51,021 nucleotides of DNA. It comes from Bugula neritina. Taxonomy: Eukaryota > Bryozoa > Gymnolaemata > Cheilostomatida > Bugulidae. The notes beneath the pieces were generated by a model. It did not search any database and was not told where the DNA came from. It was given only the letters and a program-made list of their open reading frames with translations. Made by a program: the position numbers and the translations under genes. Location: the NCBI GenBank assembly GCA_964035545.1, contig CAXIUT010000056.1, positions 1-51,021 on the forward strand. Direction: 5' to 3'. How positions within the stretch are numbered: position 1 is the first letter of the stretch; the number at the start of each line of letters is the position of its first letter. Positions 17,291 through 26,343 of this stretch are shown here, one piece after another.

Positions 17291-18109
17291 ATGGGGACAT
17301 CTTGCGAGCGAGGCCCCAAATTGTTAAACACCAGTGCTATTGAGACTAAAACTTTTATGAAGGCAATTAGATTGGGTCAACCACTGGCACATAAACTGGA
17401 AGAACGCGGTCAGGCCGTCCTTGGGGCCGACCGAATGGAAGAGCACATCAATTCCATTCCAAGAAGCTTCTGGGTCTATAAAAAAGTCACCGATCTGTTC
17501 TTCGTCACGCTGCTGTTGCCGGGGCTGGTTTTCTGCATAGTAATTCTTGCGGTGCTGAATCCTATTTATAACCCAGGGCCGATCTTCTTTCGCCAGAAAC
17601 GCGTTGGGTTGAATGGCAAAGTCTTTACTATCTTTAAATTCCGCACCGTGGTGAATCCGGGTACTGAAATCCAACTGAGCAATGATCAGCGCAGTAAGCT
17701 GACAGGGCTTGGGGCCTTTATGCGCAACACTCGGGTGGATGAGGTGCCCCAAATCCTGAATGTGTTGCTCGGCCATATGTCGATGATCGGGCCGCGTCCT
17801 GAACAGGTGCAGCTCTATAAGATTTACGCCAGCGCCATGCCGAACTTTTATCTGCGCCAGAAAACCAAACCGGGCATCACGGGGCTGGCGCAATTGCGCT
17901 TTGGCTATACGTCTGATGCCGAAGGGGCGGGCAAAAAGCTGCGCTGGGATCTGGTCTATTTGCAATCCCTTGGGTTTCGCACAGAAACCCATTTGGTAGC
18001 GCGCACCTTTACCTTTGTGATAAAAGGTTTGGCGCGTGTTTTCTTGCGCAATCCGTTTAAACGGACTACCAAAACAACACCGCGCGGACTTCCTTCCAAA
18101 CAGGACTAA
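17291..18109 (+). CDS. Initiating sugar-phosphate transferase (bacterial sugar transferase family)
   Basis: This 272-residue protein carries one hydrophobic segment (about 69-90) and the family catalytic motifs FFRQKRVGLNGKVF (99-112), KFRT (116-119), RVDEVPQ (148-154), MIGPRP (165-170) and KPGITGLAQ (193-201). Such enzymes transfer a sugar 1-phosphate from a UDP-sugar to undecaprenyl phosphate, the first step in building a polysaccharide repeat. The start is uncertain: the first ATG (17291) and Met23 (17357) both lack a clear ribosome site. galE follows after two bases, so the pair is an operon. Confidence 0.88.
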   Translation: MGTSCERGPKLLNTSAIETKTFMKAIRLGQPLAHKLEERGQAVLGADRMEEHINSIPRSFWVYKKVTDLFFVTLLLPGLVFCIVILAVLNPIYNPGPIFFRQKRVGLNGKVFTIFKFRTVVNPGTEIQLSNDQRSKLTGLGAFMRNTRVDEVPQILNVLLGHMSMIGPRPEQVQLYKIYASAMPNFYLRQKTKPGITGLAQLRFGYTSDAEGAGKKLRWDLVYLQSLGFRTETHLVARTFTFVIKGLARVFLRNPFKRTTKTTPRGLPSKQD

Positions 18110-18111
18110 TA

Positions 18112-19119
18112 ATGAGCAAACATATCCTTTTGACAGGCGGTGCTGGTTACATCGGCTCGCATGTCTATGTGGCATTGGTGGCCGCAGGCTACACCCCTGT
18201 GATTGTCGATAACTTTTCCAACGCGGATGCAGGCACGCCCCAATCGCTTGAAATGATCACCCAAGGGTCTGTTCTGGTGCATGAGTTGGATATCTTGGAT
18301 GCCGATGCCCTGCGCGCGGTGTTCGACCAATATGATTTCGCTGCCGTCATCCACTTTGCCGCCAAAAAGGCCGTGGGCGAAAGCGTGCGCGATCCGCTTT
18401 TGTATTTCGAAGTGAACGGGGCGGGCTTTCTCAACCTGCTGCGCGCCATGTCGAATGCGGATGTGAAAACTTTGGTATTTTCCTCCTCGGCCACCGTTTA
18501 TGGTACGCCTGATATCCTGCCGATCACCGAAGACGCGCCAACAGGCTACACCAACCCTTACGGCTACACCAAGTTGGCAGGGGAACAGATGCTAGAGCAG
18601 ATTTGCGCAGCAGACCCTGATTGGACCGTGGGTGTGCTGCGCTATTTCAATCCAGTGGGGGCGCATTCCTCGGGTTATTTGCGCGAAAGTCCACGGGGTG
18701 CGAAATTCCCCCCTGAAAACCTAATGCCGCGCCTGTTGGATGTGGCTATTGGCAAGGTGGACAGCCTGACCGTGTTTGGGGATGACTATGACACGCCAGA
18801 CGGCACGGGCGTGCGCGACTACATCCATGTGTCGGATCTGGCGCGCGGTCATGTTCTCTCGCTCGATAAGCTGCTGGAAACGGGGCAGGGGCATTTGCTG
18901 AACCTTGGCACGGGGCAGGGGTATTCCGTGTTGGAGTTGATCCAAAACTTCTCTGCCGCTTGCGAGGTAGAGCTGCCCTATAAAATCATGGAGCGTCGCC
19001 CGGGTGATATTGGGGCCTGTTACGCAGACCCCAGCAAAGCCGAAGAGGTGATCGGGTTCAAAGCAGAACACGGTATTTATGAGATGTGCCGCTCCAGCTG
19101 GAATTCTACCCAGACTTAA
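18112..19119 (+). CDS. galE: UDP-glucose 4-epimerase
   Basis: This 335-residue extended SDR epimerase has the NAD-binding GGAGYIGS (9-16), the SSSATVYG strand (124-131), the catalytic Y150-x3-K154 and the C-terminal GDIGACYADPSKAEEV block typical of GalE. It interconverts UDP-glucose and UDP-galactose (or the N-acetyl forms) and so supplies donor sugars for the polymer. It is two bases downstream of the sugar transferase and overlaps the convergent CDP-alcohol transferase gene by four bases. Confidence 0.93.
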   Translation: MSKHILLTGGAGYIGSHVYVALVAAGYTPVIVDNFSNADAGTPQSLEMITQGSVLVHELDILDADALRAVFDQYDFAAVIHFAAKKAVGESVRDPLLYFEVNGAGFLNLLRAMSNADVKTLVFSSSATVYGTPDILPITEDAPTGYTNPYGYTKLAGEQMLEQICAADPDWTVGVLRYFNPVGAHSSGYLRESPRGAKFPPENLMPRLLDVAIGKVDSLTVFGDDYDTPDGTGVRDYIHVSDLARGHVLSLDKLLETGQGHLLNLGTGQGYSVLELIQNFSAACEVELPYKIMERRPGDIGACYADPSKAEEVIGFKAEHGIYEMCRSSWNSTQT

Positions 19120-20045
19120 TCGATGTCCATATCCGCATGAGGGGCCGTCCCATCTTGTGCAAACATACTTTGATAGGCGGCCACGCGGGTTTCAATCAGG
19201 CCTTTGGTGACAATCAGATAGATAAAGATCGACTCTTTCAAAATCACCGCCAGACAGGCCAGCACCCAAATGCCACTGACAAAGCCCTGGGGCAGGCCGA
19301 TCAGTTCAAACACCAAAAGAACCGTCATCCCAAACAGATAGGTCACATGGCGAAAGCTGTGTTTGGCAATTTTGAAAATTCCAGAATTGCGCAACCCCCC
19401 TGCCTTATTGCCGATCAGCTTTTCCGCATCTTCGATCAACGCCTCTTTGCGCGACGCCATAGGGACAGGGTTTTCCGCAGGGGCAGGTGGCCCGCCAACA
19501 GGGGGTGTTTTTGCATAATGTTCCATGCGGTATTGTTCGTGCTGATTGCGGCGCAGCATGGCATCCGCCACGGTTTGGATCAGCCGATTGGCAGGGTTAA
19601 ACGTGGCAAAGCTGGCGGCCCAAGACAGGCATAATATCCACGCGCCCACCCCATCGGACAGGCCCACAGCTACGTGAACACCCGTGGCCACAAAGATCGC
19701 CTGCATGGTGATCGCATGGGCGTATTTATCAAGGAACACACCCGGAATGCTTTGCTGTTGCGTGGCGCGGGCCAGTTCCCCATCCACACAATCCAGCACA
19801 TAGGCGAAATGCAGCAAGAACACGCCGATCAGAAAACCAATGTTTCCCGACCAAAGGAAAATCACCAAACACCCCAACAAACCAATGGCAATCTGCGCAA
19901 AACTCACCTGGTTTGGCGTGATGCGTCTTTGAAATAAAACCCAAGTAATGGGCAAGGAAAATAGGCGATAAACACGACTAAGGTAAGGATCGAGTTCGAG
20001 TTTATGGGCAGGAAACGCTTTGTGTTTGAATTCTGCATAAGTCAT
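19116..20045 (-). CDS. CDP-alcohol phosphotransferase-like membrane protein with altered active site
   Basis: This 309-residue membrane protein has the family signature in LDCVDGELAR (84-93), then G102 and D106. The canonical motif is DxxDGxxAR...GxxxDxxxD. Here the fourth aspartate is replaced by His110 (DKYAH). Several hydrophobic helices surround the motif and a Pro-rich loop lies near 190. Family members transfer a phospho-alcohol from a CDP-linked donor to an alcohol, or the reverse. It is divergent from the phosphonate operon, so a CMP-phosphonate donor is an attractive possibility, but this is inference. Confidence 0.75.
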   Translation of the reverse strand: MTYAEFKHKAFPAHKLELDPYLSRVYRLFSLPITWVLFQRRITPNQVSFAQIAIGLLGCLVIFLWSGNIGFLIGVFLLHFAYVLDCVDGELARATQQQSIPGVFLDKYAHAITMQAIFVATGVHVAVGLSDGVGAWILCLSWAASFATFNPANRLIQTVADAMLRRNQHEQYRMEHYAKTPPVGGPPAPAENPVPMASRKEALIEDAEKLIGNKAGGLRNSGIFKIAKHSFRHVTYLFGMTVLLVFELIGLPQGFVSGIWVLACLAVILKESIFIYLIVTKGLIETRVAAYQSMFAQDGTAPHADMDID

Positions 20046-20275
20046 AAAAATCGCGCCTTCTTTACGCGTTTAGCCGCGAATTGCTATTTCGGATATTTCT
20101 CTGTTTGCCAGGCTCTGGCTTAAGAACGGTTCCCGTCAGTATGGTATGTTATCGCCACCACGATTGCGCTTTTATTTCAAAAAATAAGCCATTAAAAGAT
20201 GGCACGTTCAAAAATAGCACTGTAAATGGTCAAGATTATTAAACATTTACACGATATAAAAAATGGAGAAACGTT

Positions 20276-21583
20276 TTGAAAAAAGTATACGTCGGCATGA
20301 GTGCGGACCTTCTGCACCCAGGTCATATCAACATCCTGAAAGAAGCGGCTAAATTGGGTCAAGTTACCGTTGGCTTGCTGACAGATCGCGCCATCGCATC
20401 CTATAAACGTCTTCCTTACCTCGATTACAAACAGCGCAAGATCGTTGTCGAAAGCATGGGCGATGTGTTCGAAGTGGTTCCACAGGAAACGCTCGACTAT
20501 CGCCCGAACCTGAAAGAACACAAACCAGACATCGTGGTGCATGGCGACGACTGGCGCACAGGCGTTCAGTCCAAAGTCCGCCAGCAAGTGATCGACACTC
20601 TGTCCGAATGGGGCGGGGAACTTGTTGAAGTGGGCTACACCGATGGTATTTCCTCCACACAGTTGAACCGCTTTCAGCGCGAAGTGGGCACAACGCCTGA
20701 CCGTCGCCGTTCGCAACTGCGCCGCCTTCTCGAAGCCAAAGACATGGTGCGCATTCTGGAAACACACTCTGGTCTGTCTTCTTTGATTGCAGAGAATTTG
20801 GAAGTGAAAGACGAAAACGGCCGCAACCGCAGCTTTGACGGCTTCTGGTCTTCGTCCCTGACGGACTCCACTAACAAAGGCATGCCAGACATCGAAGCCG
20901 TGGACACCACCAGCCGCGCGGCATCCGTGACACAAATCTTTGAAGTCACAACCAAGCCGATGATCTATGACGGCGACACTGGCGGCAAGCCAGAGCACTT
21001 TGCCTTTACGGTGAAAACGCTGGAGCGTCTGGGCGTGTCTGCGATCATCATCGAAGACAAAATCGGTCTGAAAAAGAACTCGCTCTTTGGCAACGAAGTG
21101 GCGCAGAACCAAGACAGTATCGAAGACTTCTGTCACAAAATCCAAGTGGGTAAGGAAGCCCGTGTCTCTGAGGACTTTATGGTGATCGCACGTTGCGAAA
21201 GCCTGATCCTTGATAAAGGTATGGATGATGCGATCGAACGCTCTAAGGCCTATTTGGCTGCGGGTGCTGACGGCATCATGATCCACTCGCGCAAAGCAGA
21301 TGGCGCGGAAATCATGGAATTCGCCAAACACTACCAGACGTTTGACACCACATGCCCACTGATCGTTGTGCCGTCCTCGTTTGATAAAATCACCGAAGAC
21401 GAATTCCAAGCGGCAGGTATCAACGTTGTGATCTATGCCAACCACATGCTGCGTGCAGCCTATCCTGGCATGTACAAAACAGCCGAGACGATCTTGAAAA
21501 ACCAACGCGGCTTTGAGGCGCGTGAACATTGCATGTCGATCAAGGACATCTTGGAAATGATCCCGGGGACCAAAGATGCTTAA
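20276..21583 (+). CDS. pepM: Phosphoenolpyruvate mutase with N-terminal cytidylyltransferase domain
   Basis: This is a 435-residue fusion. Residues 1-135 form a nucleotidyltransferase with HPGH (14-17) and ISST (125-128), the signature of CTP-dependent transferases. Residues 150-435 are PEP mutase with YDGDTGG (231-237) and the diagnostic [10 protein letters not shown] (260-269). PEP mutase converts PEP to phosphonopyruvate, the entry step of nearly all natural phosphonates. The cytidylyltransferase half probably activates a downstream phosphonate as its CMP ester. TTG is the start, with GGAG about eight bases upstream. The next gene overlaps by eight bases. Confidence 0.95.
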   Translation: MKKVYVGMSADLLHPGHINILKEAAKLGQVTVGLLTDRAIASYKRLPYLDYKQRKIVVESMGDVFEVVPQETLDYRPNLKEHKPDIVVHGDDWRTGVQSKVRQQVIDTLSEWGGELVEVGYTDGISSTQLNRFQREVGTTPDRRRSQLRRLLEAKDMVRILETHSGLSSLIAENLEVKDENGRNRSFDGFWSSSLTDSTNKGMPDIEAVDTTSRAASVTQIFEVTTKPMIYDGDTGGKPEHFAFTVKTLERLGVSAIIIEDKIGLKKNSLFGNEVAQNQDSIEDFCHKIQVGKEARVSEDFMVIARCESLILDKGMDDAIERSKAYLAAGADGIMIHSRKADGAEIMEFAKHYQTFDTTCPLIVVPSSFDKITEDEFQAAGINVVIYANHMLRAAYPGMYKTAETILKNQRGFEAREHCMSIKDILEMIPGTKDA

Positions 21584-22703
21584 GCCAGAAACCTTTCTGG
21601 GCAGCCTCACAGATGCGGGCGTTTCGTTTTTTGCAGGGGTCCCTGACTCCCTGCTCAAACAAATCTGCGCCTGCATCACCGATACGCTGCCAGCCCAAGA
21701 CCACATCATCGCCGCCAATGAAGGCGCGGCCGTGGGCTTGGCCATCGGTCATCACATCGCCACAGGTAGTGTGCCGCTGATCTATATGCAGAACTCGGGT
21801 CTGGGGAACATCGTCAATCCGATCATGTCCTTGGCCAGCAACGAAGTCTACGCGATCCCAATGCTTGTCATGATTGGCTGGCGCGGGGAACCGGGCGTCA
21901 AAGACGAACCCCAGCACGTGCACCAAGGTCGTGTGACACCGGCCACGCTCGATGCAATGGAAATGCCCTATGTTGTGTTGTCCGATGATGATGCAACAGC
22001 GCGCACCCAAGTGGCCGAGGCTGCGCAAAAAGCCCGTGCAGGCAATATGCCTGTGGGGATCTTGGTGCGCAAAGGCACGTTTGATAGCTACACTGCAACC
22101 AAGGCACCTAAGCCTGATCTGACACTAGAACGCGAAGACGCGATCATTCAGGCGGCAGATGCCACGCAGGACAATGCTGCCATCGTCTGCACCACAGGCA
22201 TGCCAAGCCGCGAGCTGTTTGAATACCGCGCGCGGGCAGGGGGCAAACATGAAACTGACTTCCTTACAGTTGGGGGCATGGGTCACGCCAGCCAGATCGC
22301 GATGGGTATTGCGCTCAAAAAGCCGAACCGCCCGATCTATTGCTTTGATGGGGACGGCGCATCTTTGATGCACATGGGCTCTATGGCGATTGTGGGCAAC
22401 AGCGGTTTGTCAAACTTTGTGCACATCGTCTTTAACAACGGCGCGCATGAATCTGTGGGCGGGCAACCGACCGTGGGCTTTGACATCAACCTTACCCAAA
22501 TCGCAGATGCCTGTGGTTATGTGTCTGCCGTGTCCGTGGACACAGCCGATGCGGTTGGTCCTGCCATTGCAGCGGCCCAAGCCGCAGATGGCCCCGCGTT
22601 CATCGAAATCCGCGTATTGCCGGGGCACCGCGCAGACATCGGACGCCCAACCACAACACCACAACAAAACAAGACAGCCCTAATGGGTTTTTTGAAGGAC
22701 TAA
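21576..22703 (+). CDS. ppd: Phosphonopyruvate decarboxylase
   Basis: This 375-residue ThDP-dependent enzyme has the catalytic Glu49 in ANEG, the ThDP/magnesium motif starting GDGA (259-262) and ending in NN (287-288), and the short length typical of phosphonopyruvate decarboxylases rather than larger pyruvate decarboxylases. It converts phosphonopyruvate to phosphonoacetaldehyde and pulls the unfavourable PEP mutase equilibrium forward. It overlaps pepM by eight bases and precedes the reductase by two, so the three are translated from one message. Confidence 0.94.
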   Translation: MLKPETFLGSLTDAGVSFFAGVPDSLLKQICACITDTLPAQDHIIAANEGAAVGLAIGHHIATGSVPLIYMQNSGLGNIVNPIMSLASNEVYAIPMLVMIGWRGEPGVKDEPQHVHQGRVTPATLDAMEMPYVVLSDDDATARTQVAEAAQKARAGNMPVGILVRKGTFDSYTATKAPKPDLTLEREDAIIQAADATQDNAAIVCTTGMPSRELFEYRARAGGKHETDFLTVGGMGHASQIAMGIALKKPNRPIYCFDGDGASLMHMGSMAIVGNSGLSNFVHIVFNNGAHESVGGQPTVGFDINLTQIADACGYVSAVSVDTADAVGPAIAAAQAADGPAFIEIRVLPGHRADIGRPTTTPQQNKTALMGFLKD

Positions 22704-22705
22704 TC

Positions 22706-23842
22706 ATGACGGACAGCCCCATTTACATCTCTGGCCTTGGCGCCTGCACCACAGGTCTGGCAGAGCTGAAAGCACGCTATGCGCCAAAGAAGACACTGCT
22801 TGTCACGGGACGCGGCTCTTATGCTGCTTCGGGTGCACAAGCGGCGGTTGAGGCTGTCTTTGATCCTTCGGAAACCGTTCGGTTTTTTGATTTTGAAGTG
22901 AACCCAAAAATGACCGACGCCCAACGGGGCGTCGAGATTGCCCGCGAAGCTGGGGTCGATTTGATCCTAACCATCGGCGGCGGCAGCCCGATGGATATGG
23001 GTAAAATCATCAAAGCGTTTTACACCGACCCGTCCAAGGCCGAGGCCCTTGTGCGCGGTGAAGTGCAAGCCGAAGATCCAGGCATTCCCCTGATCGCCAT
23101 TCCAACCACAGCGGGTTCTGGCAGCGAAGCCACCCATTTCGCGGTGGCCTATATCGGCAAAGATAAATTCTCGCTCGCCTCACAACTGTTGTTGCCAGAT
23201 GCGGTTGTGCTGGATGGCAAATTGCTGGCCACCAATTCCCCCTATCAGCGTGCGGTCAACGGCCTCGATGCCATGGCCCAAGCGATCGAGAGCTACTGGG
23301 CCGCAGGCTCCACCGAGGAATCCCGCGGCTATTCCCGCGAGGCGATTGAAAAGACCGCTAAGCACCTGCCTTTGATCGTGAAAGAGGGCAACGACGAAAC
23401 CCTGCAAAACATGATAGAGGCGGCCAATCTGGCGGGCAAAGCGATCAACATTTCCAAAACCACCGCAGCCCACGCCTATGCGTATGCGTTTACGGGCTTT
23501 CACGATGTGCCCCACGGCCATGCGGTTTGGATGACATTGCCAGACATCTTTCAAATCCACGCCACGGTTGATCCAGAACACGTGACAGACAAACGCGGCG
23601 CAGACCATTTGTCCGCAATCATGAAAGACACCTGCGACATTCTTGGGCTGCAAGGTCCAAACTACGGCGATGAGATGAAGGCATTTTTGCACGGCCTCGA
23701 CCTCAGCTCTGACATGATCGAAATGGGCGCAAAAACCCCAGAGCAGCGTAAATTTGTATCCCAACAAGTGAACATGCAGCGCATGGGCAACAACCCTGTA
23801 GGCCTCAGCGAAGAGCACGTGGCCTCTATCTTTAAACTCTAA
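22706..23842 (+). CDS. Iron-type alcohol dehydrogenase, probable phosphonoacetaldehyde reductase
   Basis: This 378-residue group III alcohol dehydrogenase has the NAD(P)-binding GGGSPMDMGK (91-100) and metal ligands Asp188, His256 and His270. The residue four after Asp188 is Gln192, where the family usually has His. Placed after pepM and ppd, it most likely reduces phosphonoacetaldehyde to 2-hydroxyethylphosphonate, like PhpC, FomC and DhpG. No aminotransferase is present, which argues against 2-aminoethylphosphonate as the product, unless one is encoded elsewhere. Confidence 0.87.
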   Translation: MTDSPIYISGLGACTTGLAELKARYAPKKTLLVTGRGSYAASGAQAAVEAVFDPSETVRFFDFEVNPKMTDAQRGVEIAREAGVDLILTIGGGSPMDMGKIIKAFYTDPSKAEALVRGEVQAEDPGIPLIAIPTTAGSGSEATHFAVAYIGKDKFSLASQLLLPDAVVLDGKLLATNSPYQRAVNGLDAMAQAIESYWAAGSTEESRGYSREAIEKTAKHLPLIVKEGNDETLQNMIEAANLAGKAINISKTTAAHAYAYAFTGFHDVPHGHAVWMTLPDIFQIHATVDPEHVTDKRGADHLSAIMKDTCDILGLQGPNYGDEMKAFLHGLDLSSDMIEMGAKTPEQRKFVSQQVNMQRMGNNPVGLSEEHVASIFKL

Positions 23843-23866
23843 GGCCCGCCCCACAATTGGGGCCTT
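23841..23866 (+). terminator. Hairpin after the phosphonate core genes
   Basis: The arms AAGGCCC (23841-23847) and GGGCCTT (23860-23866) pair perfectly, with an inner CCCC/GGGG extension. A weak T-run follows (CTGTTTTG). It could attenuate transcription between the reductase and the 812-residue gene 27 bases further on. Confidence 0.4.
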
Positions 23867-23892
23867 AGACTCTGTTTTGAAATGATTTTATT

Positions 23893-26331
23893 ATGGCGAC
23901 ACCTGCAAAGAAGAAACCTGCTGTAACATCAGCGGCGTCAAAAAAAGCAGCCGCCGCCAAGAAAGCAGCGGCGGCCAAAAAGGCCAAATCTGTAAGTGTG
24001 AAAAGTAAACTTTATACGTTTGGGGGCCGTGTCGAAAAGACATTGGCCAATCGGCTGACACACCGCAGTGAAAAAGCAGGGCGTTACGCCGAATACAAAG
24101 TGCAAAAAGGCGGATTGGCGCGGATCAAACCTTTCCGCATGGGGCGGCTTGCGGATTGGCAATTGTCAAAGAACCGTCTTGAAAAAGCGATGGTTTACAA
24201 TGCCGAAGTGGGCTTGGCCGAAGGCGGCTGGAACCAAGACAGCAAATGGCGCAATCGTGTGCTGCTGACAGGGATTTTGGCTGTCAAACTGGGCAAAGAT
24301 TCAATGGCTGCCAGTTGGTTGGCCGCTGGGGTGAATTTACAAGCCAGCAAATTGATCGCACGCAGCTATACCTATGGCTACACCGATCAATTCCGAGCGT
24401 GGCTTAAAGATCATGAAGAGGCCATAGCCACCTCTGATGGTTGGAAAAACATCCTCAAGACGCAGGACCGCAATCAGGTGCTGGCCTATTTGGTGACCTT
24501 TTTGCACACTTTGGGGTCCAAAGATTTAACGCTCGCTTTGGTGTCCAAATTTGGTCTGAAGGGCCATGATGGGCTAATTAGTATTCTTAAAGACCGTGCC
24601 ACACCCAAAGGTGTTACCAACCAGCTGTTCAATCAAATCGACATTGAACAAAGTACAGGATCAGAGCAAGCGAACCGCGTTTTAACCAACCTGAGCAAAC
24701 GGGTTCTATATGCTGCTAAAGTGACCCAACCCGCCAAAGCCACTGCGCCCAAAATATCGTTCTTTTATGCGCAAGAGCCTGTGACACAGCTTGGCAAACA
24801 TATCAAAGGCCTGAACACGCGCGCAAAATCAATGATGACGGAACGAGGGCGCAGTTTTGAAAAGCGCCATCACACGTTCACATCCGCTCTAAGCGCGCTG
24901 CAAGGGGCTGCGGACGTCGCACAAAAACTGCTGGCGGCCCATGAAAATTCAGCCGATCCAGAAGGCACAAATGGGCATGTGATGTTGGCGGAACATGTTC
25001 TTGCCCTATCTGCGCAGCATCTGGATTTTGATCCGAAAAACGTTGAATACCGCCTTAAACCAGCAAGCAGTGTGGCCGCCCGCGCTCATCAGATGGTCTG
25101 CCTCTACACGCAGGCGCTGCAACTTGTTAAAATGCTCAGCGCAGCGCAAGCAGGCCGCGATTTAACCAAATCAAGCATCGCTCCCTATCACACGGATCAA
25201 AAGCAGCTTTGGTTCTCTGATGACGAACAGGCCATTCTGAACCAAGACCCTTCAACGCAGTTCACCACTAACGCTTATTTCCAAGTGCTGTGCGATGCCT
25301 TCTGGCTGTTTGGAACCGGCAAACCCAATGCGGCCAAGGCTCTTTTGGCTATTGTGGTTAAGGATCAAGAGCCTTTCTATCGCAGTTTGAGCGACCGATC
25401 TGGCCCGACAAAACTGTTTGTGGGGGGCTATGGCTGGACAGGATCCAGCGCTGTGTTTGACAGCTTCTTGGGCTATCCAGAGGCCGAAGAAATGCCCGGC
25501 ATTGGGGATGACGCCTTTATCAATGAGGGCGCAGAATCTGAGCCGATGCTACACCAAGGGCCCGCCAGCCTAATGTCGCTGAATGCCAGCATTCAGAAAT
25601 GGGGCACGTTTTCAAAAACAGCGCTGATCCAGTTCTTTAATCTGTGGGTCCTGCGCGCCAATCACAAAAGCTATTTTGAGTATAAAACCGTTGGCGCCAA
25701 TGCGAACATTGCCTCGATCATTGGCGAAGACAGCTATTACCGCATCGTGATGAAACTGTTTTATGACTATGTCCGTTTGCGCAAAAACCCAAAGCGCAAG
25801 TCGTTGATGCCCCGGGCCCTGACCCAGTTCGAACAAAACATCGTGCACGCCATGTACCCCGATGACAAAAGCATTGTGCTGTTCAACAATTCGGTCAACA
25901 CGGATAAGATCAAGACCTTGAACCTGATCTCTGGGCGCTGTGTTTACATCGCGGTGAACCGCAACATCCTTGATCAATTCGCTGATCAGAAACGCTTTAA
26001 CGTGTTCCTCGACACGACGGCGGAAAAATTTGGCGAAACCAAAGTGGAAAAACTACAGGCGTTTTTGGACACATCTGAACAGTTGAACGCAAAGGGCGCG
26101 GGCTCTTACGAGATGATCAACCTGATGTTCGAAGACTGGATTTTGGACGCAGACTACCGCGAAAAAGTGACGACCCAGATTTTCGGATATTATGATGCCA
26201 CCCTAGAGGCCAAAAATCTTGATCCTTCGGTGTCGCGCAAAAACATCGACATGTTTGGGGATTACCTGAACGAGCAGGAAATTAGCGTTCTCAATAAGAT
26301 CAAAGCCAAGCATCCAAAGCTCGCTGTGTGA
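23893..26331 (+). CDS. Large protein with Lys/Ala-rich N-terminus and sulfotransferase-like P-loop
   Basis: This 812-residue protein has no confident family. Residues 1-37 are Lys/Ala-rich and histone H1-like. Residues 40-490 look helical. A glycine-rich loop FVGGYGWTGSSAVFDSF (509-525) resembles the phosphate-binding loop of sulfotransferase-type P-loop enzymes, and a later CVYIAVNRNILDQF segment resembles the second, 3'-phosphate region. It sits in the phosphonate operon between the reductase and the LicD-like gene, so modification of the glycan or transfer of a phosphonate group are possible roles. No signal peptide or membrane segment is seen. Confidence 0.5.
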   Translation: MATPAKKKPAVTSAASKKAAAAKKAAAAKKAKSVSVKSKLYTFGGRVEKTLANRLTHRSEKAGRYAEYKVQKGGLARIKPFRMGRLADWQLSKNRLEKAMVYNAEVGLAEGGWNQDSKWRNRVLLTGILAVKLGKDSMAASWLAAGVNLQASKLIARSYTYGYTDQFRAWLKDHEEAIATSDGWKNILKTQDRNQVLAYLVTFLHTLGSKDLTLALVSKFGLKGHDGLISILKDRATPKGVTNQLFNQIDIEQSTGSEQANRVLTNLSKRVLYAAKVTQPAKATAPKISFFYAQEPVTQLGKHIKGLNTRAKSMMTERGRSFEKRHHTFTSALSALQGAADVAQKLLAAHENSADPEGTNGHVMLAEHVLALSAQHLDFDPKNVEYRLKPASSVAARAHQMVCLYTQALQLVKMLSAAQAGRDLTKSSIAPYHTDQKQLWFSDDEQAILNQDPSTQFTTNAYFQVLCDAFWLFGTGKPNAAKALLAIVVKDQEPFYRSLSDRSGPTKLFVGGYGWTGSSAVFDSFLGYPEAEEMPGIGDDAFINEGAESEPMLHQGPASLMSLNASIQKWGTFSKTALIQFFNLWVLRANHKSYFEYKTVGANANIASIIGEDSYYRIVMKLFYDYVRLRKNPKRKSLMPRALTQFEQNIVHAMYPDDKSIVLFNNSVNTDKIKTLNLISGRCVYIAVNRNILDQFADQKRFNVFLDTTAEKFGETKVEKLQAFLDTSEQLNAKGAGSYEMINLMFEDWILDADYREKVTTQIFGYYDATLEAKNLDPSVSRKNIDMFGDYLNEQEISVLNKIKAKHPKLAV

Positions 26332-26343
26332 AGAGCGGGTTAG

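Noticed and set aside
20192-21745. 517-residue minus-strand frame
   Set aside because: It is the antisense of pepM, whose catalytic motifs are unmistakable. The His/Phe-rich composition is typical of a shadow frame.
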